Source: Ardenticatena maritima (GTDB lineage Bacteria; Chloroflexota; Anaerolineae; Ardenticatenales; Ardenticatenaceae). From it: DNA of 64,000 nucleotides. The first letter of the stretch is position 1, and the number at the start of each line of letters is the position of its first letter. The notes under the pieces are model-generated. The model did not search any database. It was not told the DNA's origin and saw only the letters and a list, made by a program, of their open reading frames with translations. The position numbers and the translations under genes were made by a program. The stretch spans positions 372,001 through 436,000 of the forward strand of contig NZ_LGKN01000005.1 of assembly GCF_001306175.1 (NCBI RefSeq). The letters run 5' to 3'. Below, one piece after another: positions 1 to 7,971 of the stretch.

Positions 1-699
1 GAGACGCACGCCTTGCGTGCCGCCAAACGAGGCGTCGCGGAAGTCGAGGAAGGCCAGCCAGCGGCCATCAGGCGACCAGGCGAGCGGGGTAAGATGAATG
101 TCCGCGGCAAGGACGCGCTTTTCGCCCGTAGCGACGTCGTAGAGCACCAAACCGGCTTGCGGGGCAGTCGGTGGTGGTTGAATGCAGCAAGCGTTGATGC
201 GTTCGTAGACAAACGCGCGCCCATCCGGCGCCCAGAGAAGCGCCTCACCGTTGACGGCGTCCCACTGGTCGGTGATGCGCCGCACGTCCTGCCCATCGGT
301 GGAAATCAGATAGGCTTCGTTTTCATTTTCGATGCAGGTGAGCAAAAAGACCACGTAGTCGCCGCGCGGCGAGGGGAGAATAGTGCCACGGGAACAAGCC
401 GGCGCGACTTCTTCGGTGTTGACCACCAGACGGTCCCCCTGCCAGAGATTGGCGCGCTCATCCACCACAAAAGGCGGCGCGGGCGTCGGTGTGGGCAGGT
501 CGCGCGGGGGGGCAGGAGGGGTTGGGGTTGGCGTCGGCGTGTCCGGCACCGGCGAAGCCACGACTGACGGCGTGGCGGTTGGCGGTTCGATGACGGCTTC
601 TTGCACGAGCGGCTCAGCGCCACCGCACGCGGTCAGCCAGGCGGCCAGAAAGAACCATCCCAGCATGAAAGCGATTGGCGACAGGTATTTGACGTGCAT
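1..699 (-). CDS. PD40/TolB-like lipoprotein, C-terminus beyond window edge
   Basis: The first 233 codons of a reverse-strand gene run off the left edge. The start is the ATG at 699, preceded by an AAAGGAGT ribosome binding site. The N-terminus is a lipoprotein signal peptide: MHVKYLSP, a hydrophobic stretch, then the lipobox LTACGG. A Pro/Thr-rich linker (residues about 35-75) follows, then a beta-propeller-like region with PD40 signatures such as WAPDGRAFVYE and WSPDGRWLAFLD. In the family such repeats form extracytoplasmic propellers; the ligand is unknown. It has the same architecture as the gene at 4650-5924, so the two look like paralogues. The shape is clear but the function is not. Confidence 0.8.
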   Translation of the reverse strand, partial: MHVKYLSPIAFMLGWFFLAAWLTACGGAEPLVQEAVIEPPTATPSVVASPVPDTPTPTPTPPAPPRDLPTPTPAPPFVVDERANLWQGDRLVVNTEEVAPACSRGTILPSPRGDYVVFLLTCIENENEAYLISTDGQDVRRITDQWDAVNGEALLWAPDGRAFVYERINACCIQPPPTAPQAGLVLYDVATGEKRVLAADIHLTPLAWSPDGRWLAFLDFRDASFGGTQGVRL

Positions 700-774
700 A
701 CATGACTCCTTTGGGCGTGCGCCCGTTCGGTTCGACTTTTGGCGCATGTGTACTCTACACCATGCAAGGAACAG

Positions 775-796
775 CAACGTTATCATTTCAACGTTG
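775..796. promoter_or_regulatory. AACGTT inverted repeat upstream of the PD40 lipoprotein gene
   Basis: CAACGTT (775-781) and AACGTTG (790-796) form a 7-bp inverted repeat with an 8-bp spacer in the gap between the lipoprotein gene (start 699) and the end of mnmE (837). It has the shape of an operator for a dimeric regulator. AACGTT is itself palindromic, so the same bases also read as a direct repeat. No regulator was identified. Confidence 0.3.
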
Positions 797-836
797 AAAA
801 GATGTTTTTTTGTTCACACACGGGGAAGGTGGGGGA

Positions 837-2207
837 TTATTTGCCGATGCAAAAGCGGCTGAAAATGGTGTCCAGCAGGTCTTCGGTGGCGGTTTCACCT
901 GTAATTTCACCCAACGCGTTGACGGCGCTGTGCAGGTCAATGGTGATAAAATCGGCGGGCAAGCCGGCGGCATACGTGGATTGAGCGGCGCGCACATGGT
1001 CGAGCGCCCGTTGCAACGCGGCTTTGTGCCGCGGATTGGTCACGAGCGCGCCATGCAGTGGCATGACATGCCCCCCCGTCACCTGTTCAAAAATGGTTTC
1101 TTCCAGCCGGTCCAGCCCTTCGCCCTGTTGCGCCGACAATTCAACGCGCGGGGCGGCGGGTAAAAAGGGCACGTTGTCGGGAAAGAGACGGCGCGGCAAG
1201 TCGGTTTTGTTGAGCACAACAATCGCCGGACGCCCTTCGACTTCGGCGGCAATCGCGTGGTCTTCGTCGGTGAGGGGCTGGCTGGCGTCGAGCACGAGCA
1301 ACACCAGGTCGGCTTGGGCGATGGCGGCGCGGCTCCGTTCGACACCAATGGCTTCGACCACATCTTGCGTCTGGCGGATGCCCGCCGTATCCACCACCAC
1401 CACGGGAATGCCGCGCACGTTGAGCGTTTCTTCCAACACATCGCGCGTGGTGCCGGGAATATCGGTCACGATCGCGCGGTCGTGGCGCAACAAGCGGTTG
1501 AGCAGGCTGCTTTTGCCCACATTGGGACGCCCCACAATGGCGACGCGCACCCCTTCGCGCAGGAGCATGCCGCGGTCGGCGGTGGCAATCAAGCGTTCCA
1601 GGTGCGCCGCGACACGCTCAAGGTCGGGGGCGATGTCTTGCGGCGGCACATCGTCTTCGGGGAAGTCAATCAGCGCGGTCAGGTGTGCCAGCACATCCAG
1701 CAACATTTGCCGGGCGTGGCGAATATCGTCGGAAAGATGGCCGCCGAGTTGGCGCAAGGCGGCTTGCAAGCCGGCTTCTGTGCGAGCGCGCACCACGTCG
1801 AGCACGGCTTCGGCTTGCGCGAGGTCAATACGCCCATTGAGAAAGGCGCGCAAGGTCATTTCACCGGGTTCCGCCAGGCGCGCCCCCGCCGACAACACGA
1901 GCGAAAGCACGGCGCGCAGTGGCGCCATGCCGCCATGACCATGAATTTCGACCACATCTTGCCGCGTGTAGGTGTGGGGCGCGCGCATATAGACCGCCAT
2001 CACTTCGTCCACCACATCGCCAGTATGCGGGTCAACAATGTGCCCGTACATCAGGCGGTGAGATTCAAATGGGCGTGGGCGAGCAGGGCGAAATAAGCGC
2101 CGTAAAATCGCCAGCGCCTCTGGTCCGCTGATGCGCACAATGCCAATCCCCCCTTCGCCCACGGGAGTGGCAATCGCGGCAATGGTATCGTCTAATGCGT
2201 ATGCCAC
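837..2207 (-). CDS. mnmE: tRNA uridine-5-carboxymethylaminomethyl(34) synthesis GTPase MnmE
   Basis: A 456-residue product, matching the usual MnmE length of about 450. MnmE works with MnmG to place the carboxymethylaminomethyl group on U34 of certain tRNAs. The N-terminus reads DDTIAAIATPVGEGGIGIVR, typical of the tetrahydrofolate-binding domain. The central G domain has GRPNVGKSSLLN (P-loop), DIPGTTRD, DTAG and NKTD motifs. The C-terminus is CIGK, the family's invariant CxGK tail with its catalytic Cys. The frame is open further upstream, but a GTG at 2207 preceded by AAAGGAG fits the family start; upstream ATGs would add about 74 unrelated residues. It sits alone between lipoprotein genes. 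Confidence 0.95.
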   Translation of the reverse strand: MAYALDDTIAAIATPVGEGGIGIVRISGPEALAILRRLFRPARPRPFESHRLMYGHIVDPHTGDVVDEVMAVYMRAPHTYTRQDVVEIHGHGGMAPLRAVLSLVLSAGARLAEPGEMTLRAFLNGRIDLAQAEAVLDVVRARTEAGLQAALRQLGGHLSDDIRHARQMLLDVLAHLTALIDFPEDDVPPQDIAPDLERVAAHLERLIATADRGMLLREGVRVAIVGRPNVGKSSLLNRLLRHDRAIVTDIPGTTRDVLEETLNVRGIPVVVVDTAGIRQTQDVVEAIGVERSRAAIAQADLVLLVLDASQPLTDEDHAIAAEVEGRPAIVVLNKTDLPRRLFPDNVPFLPAAPRVELSAQQGEGLDRLEETIFEQVTGGHVMPLHGALVTNPRHKAALQRALDHVRAAQSTYAAGLPADFITIDLHSAVNALGEITGETATEDLLDTIFSRFCIGK

Positions 2208-2315
2208 CGGTCCGGTCTCCTTTCCTGCGATGTGATGCTGTGTCAATTGTACCTGCAACGTGTTGGAAACAAAGTCGGTGAGCAGAAACCCGCCGTTCAG
2301 AATGACAAATGACAC

Positions 2316-2344
2316 TTTACACACATACAGGGTAGTAGTATAAT
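2316..2344 (+). promoter_or_regulatory. Sigma70-type promoter for the DUF2892 gene
   Basis: TTTACA (2316-2321), a 17-bp spacer, then TATAAT (2339-2344). It drives the DUF2892 gene at 2396 and lies divergent to mnmE. Confidence 0.65.
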
Positions 2345-2395
2345 GCCGGTGTCGTGTGTTGATATCAAACAGCAATTCGCGTTGGAGGTGGCACG

Positions 2396-2596
2396 ATGCC
2401 GAAGAACATGGCTGGGTGGGACCGAGCAATTCGCATTATTCTGGCGCTCTTGTTTGCGTATCTCTATTTCAACGGGACGGTGACAGGCGCGCTTGGGCTG
2501 CTGTTGCTTGTGGTGGGTATCATCTTCCTGGTCACAAGCCTGGTGGGGTTCTGCCCTTTGTACAAAGTTTTCAAATTCAGCACACGCAAAGCGTAA
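2396..2596 (+). CDS. DUF2892 (YgaP-type transmembrane domain) protein
   Basis: A 66-residue membrane protein starting at an ATG behind a GGAGGTGG site. It has two predicted membrane helices (about residues 11-27 and 30-51) followed by a conserved GFCPLYKVF segment, the usual ending of the DUF2892 family. The family occurs alone or fused to rhodanese domains (YgaP) and is suspected to handle sulfur or thiol species in the membrane; its exact role is unknown. An intrinsic terminator follows at once, then a thioredoxin gene that carries a second copy of this domain at its own C-terminus, which suggests a shared function. Confidence 0.85.
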   Translation: MPKNMAGWDRAIRIILALLFAYLYFNGTVTGALGLLLLVVGIIFLVTSLVGFCPLYKVFKFSTRKA

Positions 2597-2613
2597 GGCA
2601 AGTCTCCTTGTAG

Positions 2614-2646
2614 AACCGACCTGGCGTCCGTGCTGGGTCGGTTTTT
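2614..2646 (+). terminator. Intrinsic terminator after the DUF2892 gene
   Basis: AACCGACC (2614-2621) pairs perfectly with GGTCGGTT (2636-2643) and is followed by a T run. Confidence 0.8.
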
Positions 2647-2675
2647 CATTTTTCAAATAAGGTAGGAAGCCAACA

Positions 2676-3188
2676 ATGAACATGCGAGAATTTGAACAGA
2701 CCATCAAAACCAGTGCGACGCCGGTTATCGTGGATGTGTGGGCGCCCTGGTGTCTGCCGTGCCGCGCCACCAAGCCCTTGCTGGAAGAACTGGCGCGCGA
2801 ATACGAAGGCGAAGTTGCCTTCCTCGCGGTCAACGCCGATGAATCGCCGGAGGTGGCGCGTGCGTTCAAGGTCATGGCGATTCCCACACTGCTGATTTTC
2901 GAGCAAGGCGAACTCACACAGCGGCTTGTGGGGGCGCAATCGCCGGGAACGTACAAGACGCTGTTTGCACGGCTAGCGGGCGAAACGAGCGCCGAGACGG
3001 CGGCAACACCCGCCATTGCCCCTGGGGAACGCCTGTTGCGCCTGGGCGCGGCGGCGCTCTTGTTCACGATTGCGCTGGCGCAAGGCGTCTGGTGGCTGGG
3101 GGCGATTGCCGCCGGGATGGCGTTTTGGGGCGTGTATGACCGCTGTCCACTCTGGCGCACAATCCAATCGCGCTTGTGGCGCGCATAG
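2676..3188 (+). CDS. Thioredoxin fused to a C-terminal DUF2892-like membrane domain
   Basis: A 170-residue protein. Residues 1-105 are a thioredoxin fold: VIVDVWAPWCLPC with redox cysteines at about 26 and 29 (CLPC instead of the usual CGPC), then FKVMAIPTLLIF with the cis-Pro. After a short Ala/Thr linker, residues about 118-165 contain two hydrophobic helices ending in YDRCPLWRTI, which parallels the GFCPLYKVF ending of the DUF2892 protein just upstream. I therefore read it as thioredoxin tethered by a DUF2892-like anchor. The N-terminus has no signal peptide. With a two-helix anchor the thioredoxin domain would probably face the cytoplasm. The start at 2676 has an upstream AAGGTAGGAAG; an alternative ATG lies at 2682. 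Confidence 0.85.
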   Translation: MNMREFEQTIKTSATPVIVDVWAPWCLPCRATKPLLEELAREYEGEVAFLAVNADESPEVARAFKVMAIPTLLIFEQGELTQRLVGAQSPGTYKTLFARLAGETSAETAATPAIAPGERLLRLGAAALLFTIALAQGVWWLGAIAAGMAFWGVYDRCPLWRTIQSRLWRA

Positions 3189-3274
3189 CAAACCTGTTGG
3201 CATTTGGCGCGCGGTGGCGTCGTGATACCATACAGCCCCAACCAACCGACGTCACACATCAGGAGGAAGAGGCC

Positions 3275-4120
3275 ATGCAGGTTTGCCACACCATCGAAGA
3301 ATTGCGCGCCGCGCGCGCACAACTGCCTGCACCGGTCGGGTTTGTGCCGACCATGGGCTATTTGCACGCCGGCCACCTGGAGCTGGTGCGCCGTTCTCTG
3401 CTCGAAAACGCTGCGACGGTGGTGAGCATTTTCGTCAACCCAATACAGTTTGACCGCAAAGACGACCTGGACGCCTATCCGCGCGATGTACCGCGTGATC
3501 TGCGCCTGCTTGAAGAGGCTGGCGTGGATCTGGTCTTTGTGCCTGATGTGGAAGTGATGTACCCCGAAGGGTTCGCCACGACCGTCCACATCAGCGGCAT
3601 TACCGAAGTGTTGGAAGGGGCGCACCGCCCCGGACACTTCGACGGCGTCGCCACCGTGGTGAGCAAACTGTTCAACATCGTGCAACCCGACCGCGCCTAT
3701 TTCGGGCAAAAAGACGCCCAGCAAGTGGTGGTCGTCAAGCGGTTGGTCGCCGACCTCAATTTTCCCATCGAGATTCGCACGGTGCCAACGGTGCGCGAAC
3801 ATGACGGGTTGGCGCTCAGTTCACGCAATGTGCGCCTGAGCCCCGAAGGGCGCGCCATTGCGCCGAAGCTGTACCAGGCGCTACACGCCGCCGAAGAAGC
3901 CTGGTTGCGGGGTGAGCGCCGCGCCGAGGTTCTGCGCGGGATTGTGGAAGAGCGCCTGGCGGAAGAGCCCGCCATCCGTGTGGAGTATGTGAGCCTGGCG
4001 CACCCCGAGCAGCTGCATGAGTTGAGCGGCGAGATTGAAGCCGGTTTGCTTTCACTCGCCGCCTGGATTGACAACGTGCGTCTGATTGACAATGTGCCAT
4101 TGCCGCCTGTGAAGGAGTGA
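3275..4120 (+). CDS. panC: Pantothenate synthetase
   Basis: A 281-residue protein, about the length of E. coli PanC (283). It joins pantoate and beta-alanine with ATP to make pantothenate, the coenzyme A precursor. Visible signatures are VPTMGYLHAGHLELVR (nucleotidyltransferase HIGH-type motif), FVNPIQFDRKDDLDAYPR, the pantoate-binding stretch HFDGVATVVSKLFN, YFGQKDAQQ, and SSRNVRL near the KMSKS-equivalent region. The frame is open upstream to 3176, but the ATG at 3275 follows GGAGGAAGAGGCC and gives the family N-terminus. The next gene starts 5 bp after the stop, so the lipoprotein gene is probably co-transcribed. No panB or panD lies in the window. Confidence 0.96.
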   Translation: MQVCHTIEELRAARAQLPAPVGFVPTMGYLHAGHLELVRRSLLENAATVVSIFVNPIQFDRKDDLDAYPRDVPRDLRLLEEAGVDLVFVPDVEVMYPEGFATTVHISGITEVLEGAHRPGHFDGVATVVSKLFNIVQPDRAYFGQKDAQQVVVVKRLVADLNFPIEIRTVPTVREHDGLALSSRNVRLSPEGRAIAPKLYQALHAAEEAWLRGERRAEVLRGIVEERLAEEPAIRVEYVSLAHPEQLHELSGEIEAGLLSLAAWIDNVRLIDNVPLPPVKE

Positions 4121-4124
4121 GACC

Positions 4125-4577
4125 ATGCGTCGCTTTCTGTTGCTTCTGTTGTTCGTCCTCATGGTGGGCGTCGCGGCGTGCCGCACCGAGAGCCTGCCCA
4201 GCGCCGACCAACTCACCGGGCAACGCGGCTGCACCGAAATCGGCTGTTCCAGCGGCTTGACGGTGCGTCTCGTCGGCAATGTGCCGGATGCATTCACCAT
4301 CGCCGCCCAACGCCCAGGGCAACCGCCGATTGTCGCCATCTGCCCCGAGGGGCGTATCACCGTCCCCGACCGCGAAGCCGGCGCGAGCGCCATCTGCCAG
4401 CCGGATGGGGTCTTTTTCGACAATTTCACGCCGGAAGAAGTGGAAATTGTGGTGCGTGTGGGGCAAAGCAACAACGTCAGCCGGCTGGTGAAGCCCACCT
4501 ACGAGAAGGTTCAGCCGAACGGGCCGGGATGCCCGCCCGTCTGCGAGCAAGCCGTGGTGGAAATCGAATTGCCCTGA
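4125..4577 (+). CDS. Small secreted lipoprotein of unknown function
   Basis: A 150-residue protein with a clear lipoprotein signal peptide: MRRFLLLLLFVLMVGVAAC, with the lipobox Cys at 19. The mature part has eight further Cys besides the lipobox residue, including pairs at RGCTEIGC, AICPE, AICQP and PGCPPVCEQ, suggesting a disulfide-stabilised or metal-binding extracytoplasmic domain. I do not recognise the family. It is tightly linked to panC (4-bp gap) and is followed by a strong terminator, so the two form a unit, although a link to pantothenate is not evident. Confidence 0.8.
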   Translation: MRRFLLLLLFVLMVGVAACRTESLPSADQLTGQRGCTEIGCSSGLTVRLVGNVPDAFTIAAQRPGQPPIVAICPEGRITVPDREAGASAICQPDGVFFDNFTPEEVEIVVRVGQSNNVSRLVKPTYEKVQPNGPGCPPVCEQAVVEIELP

Positions 4578-4599
4578 ACGGGGCAGACGTGCGCATGAA

Positions 4600-4629
4600 A
4601 AAGCGGGGCGTTTGCAAGCGCCCCGCTTT
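4600..4629. terminator. Bidirectional intrinsic terminator between convergent lipoprotein genes
   Basis: AAAGCGGGGCG (4600-4610) and CGCCCCGCTTT (4619-4629) form a perfect 11-bp stem with an 8-nt loop. The A/T flanks allow termination from panC-lipoprotein and from the reverse-strand PD40 gene. Confidence 0.85.
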
Positions 4630-4649
4630 CGCTTTTGCTGGCGGCTAGG

Positions 4650-5924
4650 CTACGGCGCCCAGGAGATGACGCGGTCGTCGTAGCCGGTGTAGGTCAAGCC
4701 GAGGTTGTCCAGGGCGTCGCCAAACATGGGGCGCTGGTTGCCGCCGTCGGCGTCCATCACGTAGATGCGCCAGACGCCGTCACGGTCGGAGAGGAAGGCG
4801 ATCCGCCGACAATCGGGCGACCAGGCGGGCGCGGCGTTGTTGGGCGGCGGGTCGAGCGCCAGCGGGCTGTGGGTGGTCAGGCGGCGCAGGTTGCTCCCGT
4901 CCAGCGCCACGGTGTAAATCTCCCAGTGGTCGTGTTGCCAGTAGGTGAACGCCACCATGCCGTTGGCGCAGACCTGCGGGTCGTGGGCGTAGTGGTCGCC
5001 CAGCACGGTTGTTTGCGCCCCGTCGGCAAGCGTCAGGCGGCGGAGCGCGCCCCCCGGTCTGTCAGGGTCGGGGTTGTCGCCGCGGTAGATGAGCGCTGCG
5101 CCGTCCGGCGTCCAGGATGGGGAGAACGAATGGGCGTCGCTGGGAAGCCCCTGGAACGTGCCATCCGCCAGGTTGACCATGCCCAACTGCCAGTAGGGGT
5201 CGGCGGGCAAGATGGTGCAGAAGGAGAAGCCGAAGAGCGAGAAGCATTGCTCTTCTTCATGCAAGCGCCCCCCATTCTGCCATGTGAAGGCGAGCCGCCC
5301 ACCGTCCGGGCTCCATGCCGGCTGGCGCACCAGGTCGTCCTCGAAGACGCGCACCGCATTGCTCCCATCAGCGTTGGCGATATAGACCCCCGGCGCGGGT
5401 TTGCGCCAATCCACATACGCAAAGCGCCGCCCATCGGGCGACCAGGCGGGGTCCATGCCGACGCCGACCATGCGCAGGTCGCTCCCATCGGCGCGGATGG
5501 TGTAGAGCGGACCACCCGGCGCGACCTGGAAGATGATCTTCCCCGTCAGGGCGTCGGGTGTGGGTGTGGGGGTGGGCGATGCCGCCGGTGCGTCGCTGCC
5601 CCCCGCGCCAGCCGATACGGACGCCGCGGGGGCGGTTGTCGGTGTCGGGGTAGTCGTGGGGGTTGCGCGCGCCGCTGTCGGCGACGGCGTCGGCGATGGG
5701 GGCTCCTGCGCCGCGCCAGAGGTGGGCGTAGGCGTGGGCGCAACAGGCTGGGTTTGCGCCTGCGCCACGAACGGCGTGCGCGTGGGCGGTTTGGTCTGCA
5801 AGGGGCGCGGCGTCGGCACGGGCGGCGGACCACCGCCACACGCCGCCAGGGCAAGCGCCACGCCAGCCAAAAGTCCCCACAGCGTGATGAGATGCGTGTT
5901 TGATTTGCGACCGTGCAGGAACAT
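4650..5924 (-). CDS. PD40/TolB-like beta-propeller lipoprotein
   Basis: A 424-residue lipoprotein. A signal peptide ends in the lipobox LAACGGG (Cys about 29). A long Pro/Thr/Ala-rich linker covers about residues 34-125. The rest is a beta-propeller with PD40 repeats: MDPAWSPDGRRFAYVD, RQPAWSPDGGRLAFTW, FSPSWTPDGAALIYRG and PAWSPDCRRIAFLSDRDG. Each repeat is paired with phrases such as IRADGSDLRMV or VMDADGGNQRPM, as in TolB C-terminal propellers. It probably acts at the cell surface as a binding or scaffolding protein. The start has a CAGGAGAG site. It lies upstream of nothing obvious and shares its layout with the gene at 1-699. Confidence 0.85.
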   Translation of the reverse strand: MFLHGRKSNTHLITLWGLLAGVALALAACGGGPPPVPTPRPLQTKPPTRTPFVAQAQTQPVAPTPTPTSGAAQEPPSPTPSPTAARATPTTTPTPTTAPAASVSAGAGGSDAPAASPTPTPTPDALTGKIIFQVAPGGPLYTIRADGSDLRMVGVGMDPAWSPDGRRFAYVDWRKPAPGVYIANADGSNAVRVFEDDLVRQPAWSPDGGRLAFTWQNGGRLHEEEQCFSLFGFSFCTILPADPYWQLGMVNLADGTFQGLPSDAHSFSPSWTPDGAALIYRGDNPDPDRPGGALRRLTLADGAQTTVLGDHYAHDPQVCANGMVAFTYWQHDHWEIYTVALDGSNLRRLTTHSPLALDPPPNNAAPAWSPDCRRIAFLSDRDGVWRIYVMDADGGNQRPMFGDALDNLGLTYTGYDDRVISWAP

Positions 5925-5956
5925 GATGGTCTCTCCTGGTTGTTTGCCGGGTCGGG

Positions 5957-7183
5957 TTATTCGTACCGCAAGGCTTCGATCGGGTTTAGGCGGCTGGCGC
6001 GATACGCCGGATAGATGCCGAAGAACAAGCCCACCGCCGCCGAGAAACCGGTTGCGAGCAAGACGGCGTCCAGCGTGACGATGGGCGTCAAATCTTCGCT
6101 CAGGGTGCTGATGATGATGGAGCCAATCCAGCCCAGCACAATCCCCAAAAAGCCGCCCAACATGCTCAACACAATCGCTTCGATGAGGAACTGGAAGAGA
6201 ATATCGCGCCGCTTGGCGCCCACCGCCTTGCGGATACCGATTTCGCGCGTGCGTTCGGTGACGCTGACGAGCATGATGTTCATGATGCCGATGCCGCCCA
6301 CCAGCAGGGAGATGCCCGCAATCGCGCCCAGGAAGAGCGTGAGCACGCCCGTAATTTCGCCGAAAATGGCGACCAAGTCCGCCTGGTTGATGACGGTGAA
6401 GTCGTCGTCTTCACGAAACTGGATGTTGTGCCGCTGGCGCAGCAATTCGGTGATTTCGTCGGCGACCTGGTCCATGACATCGGCGCTCGCCACCTGCACG
6501 TAAATGACCGAAACCAGCAGTTCGCCCCGCTGATTGCGCGGACTGGAGAGGTAGCGGTGCATGGTCGAAAGCGGAATCCAGATGTTGTCATCCTCACTGC
6601 CGAACGCACCGCCCCCCTTGCGCTCCATGACGCCAATCACGCGGAAGGGGATGCCGTTGATTTTGATGACTTGCCCGATGGGATACTCCCCCTCAGGAAA
6701 GAGCACGTCGTACACATTCGCGCCAATCACCGCCACACGCGACCCCGTGGCGGCTTCGCTGTCATCAAAGAAACGCCCAATTTCGACTGTGAAATTGCGC
6801 ACCTGGGGGAATTCAATCGTCACGCCGGAGATGGGGAAGCGGCGCGTGATGCGCCCACGCTCCACGTTCGCGCCGCGCGAGAGTTCAGCCGCCACGGCGA
6901 CCACATTGGAGACGTTGCGCGGGTCGGCGATGGCTTCGGCGTCTTTCACCGAGAGCGTCAAGCCGGTTGAACCGCCCCCCGGCGAGCCGGGAATGACAAA
7001 GAGCAGGTTGGTGCCCGTGCTCTGGATGGATTCGGTGACGAATTGCTGGACGCCCTGCCCCACGCTGAGCAAGGCAATCACCGCGCCCACGCCGATGATG
7101 ATGCCCAGCATGGTCAGCACGGAGCGAAGTTTGTTGGCTGAAAGCGCCCGCAGTGCGATGCGAATGCCTTCCTTGATGTTCAT
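5957..7183 (-). CDS. MacB-type ABC transporter permease (FtsX domain)
   Basis: A 408-residue permease. The first helix carries the family signature [25 protein letters not shown] large extracytoplasmic domain (about residues 45-270, MacB-PCD) follows, with [15 protein letters not shown] and RVAVIGANV typical of the MacB periplasmic core. Three C-terminal helices include [29 protein letters not shown], the canonical FtsX motif. MacB-like systems are mechanotransmission exporters that move antibiotics, peptides or lipids without threading them through the membrane. Its start overlaps the stop of the ATPase gene by 4 bp, and the adaptor gene precedes both: adaptor-ATPase-permease. Confidence 0.92.
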   Translation of the reverse strand: MNIKEGIRIALRALSANKLRSVLTMLGIIIGVGAVIALLSVGQGVQQFVTESIQSTGTNLLFVIPGSPGGGSTGLTLSVKDAEAIADPRNVSNVVAVAAELSRGANVERGRITRRFPISGVTIEFPQVRNFTVEIGRFFDDSEAATGSRVAVIGANVYDVLFPEGEYPIGQVIKINGIPFRVIGVMERKGGGAFGSEDDNIWIPLSTMHRYLSSPRNQRGELLVSVIYVQVASADVMDQVADEITELLRQRHNIQFREDDDFTVINQADLVAIFGEITGVLTLFLGAIAGISLLVGGIGIMNIMLVSVTERTREIGIRKAVGAKRRDILFQFLIEAIVLSMLGGFLGIVLGWIGSIIISTLSEDLTPIVTLDAVLLATGFSAAVGLFFGIYPAYRASRLNPIEALRYE

Positions 7184-7968
7184 TCGGCTTGCTCCTTCCC
7201 GTCGTCAGGTTCGACGGCGCGCCCGTCGGGCGTGAAGGTGATGCCGTGTTCCTCACGTTCCACCAAGCCGTCGCGAATCCAGATGCGGCGCGGAATTTGC
7301 CCCCCGATTTCGGGGTCGTGCGTGACGAAAACGATGGTGATGCCGCGCTCGGCGTGCAGGCGGCGAAAGAGCGCCATGATTTCCGCGCCGGTTTTGGTGT
7401 CCAGGTTGCCGGTCGGTTCGTCCGCCAGGATGATGGACGGGTTGGTGACGAGGGCGCGGGCAATCGCCACGCGCTGTTGCTGACCGCCGCTCAGTTCGTT
7501 CGGCTTGTGGTAGAGGCGATCCCCCAAGCCGACGGCTTCGAGCGCCTGGATGGCGCGTTCGCGCCGGTTTTTCACGCCCCGCGCGTAGAGCAGGGGGAGT
7601 TCGACGTTTTCCACGGCGGTGGTGCGGGGCAACAGGTTGAATTGCTGAAAGACGAAGCCGATGCGCCGGTTGCGGATTTCCGCCAGTTGGTCATCGTTCA
7701 TTTCGCCCACGTCTTCCCCCGCCAGCAGGTAGCGCCCGCTGGTCGGCTGGTCCAAGCAGCCGATGATGTTCATCAGGGTGCTTTTGCCCGAACCGCTGGG
7801 TCCCATGATGGCGCCCCATTCGCCTTCGTAGATGTCCAGCGAGACGCCGCGCAAGGCGTGCACTTCCACGTCGCCCATGCGGTAAACCTTGGTGACGTTT
7901 TCCAGGTGGATGAGCGGCTGTGTGGTTGTGCCGGTCTGTTGGATGGCGGTTTCTGATTGCGCGTGCAT
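7180..7968 (-). CDS. ABC transporter ATP-binding protein (MacB/LolD type)
   Basis: A 262-residue ATPase with all nucleotide-binding motifs: Walker [11 protein letters not shown]-loop [14 protein letters not shown], signature [15 protein letters not shown], Walker [13 protein letters not shown] and the H-loop FVTHDPEI. The LLPRTT and TGNLDTKTG phrasing is typical of the MacB/LolD/FtsE branch. It powers the FtsX-type permease encoded next (4-bp overlap). The upstream adaptor gene ends 3 bp before it, so the three genes are one operon. The substrate cannot be read from the ATPase. Confidence 0.93.
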   Translation of the reverse strand: MHAQSETAIQQTGTTTQPLIHLENVTKVYRMGDVEVHALRGVSLDIYEGEWGAIMGPSGSGKSTLMNIIGCLDQPTSGRYLLAGEDVGEMNDDQLAEIRNRRIGFVFQQFNLLPRTTAVENVELPLLYARGVKNRRERAIQALEAVGLGDRLYHKPNELSGGQQQRVAIARALVTNPSIILADEPTGNLDTKTGAEIMALFRRLHAERGITIVFVTHDPEIGGQIPRRIWIRDGLVEREEHGITFTPDGRAVEPDDGKEQAE

Positions 7969-7971
7969 GGC

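Noticed and set aside
4635-5903. Long forward-strand frame opposite the PD40 lipoprotein
   Set aside because: Shadow frame of a high-GC gene; the reverse strand has signal peptide, lipobox and PD40 motifs.
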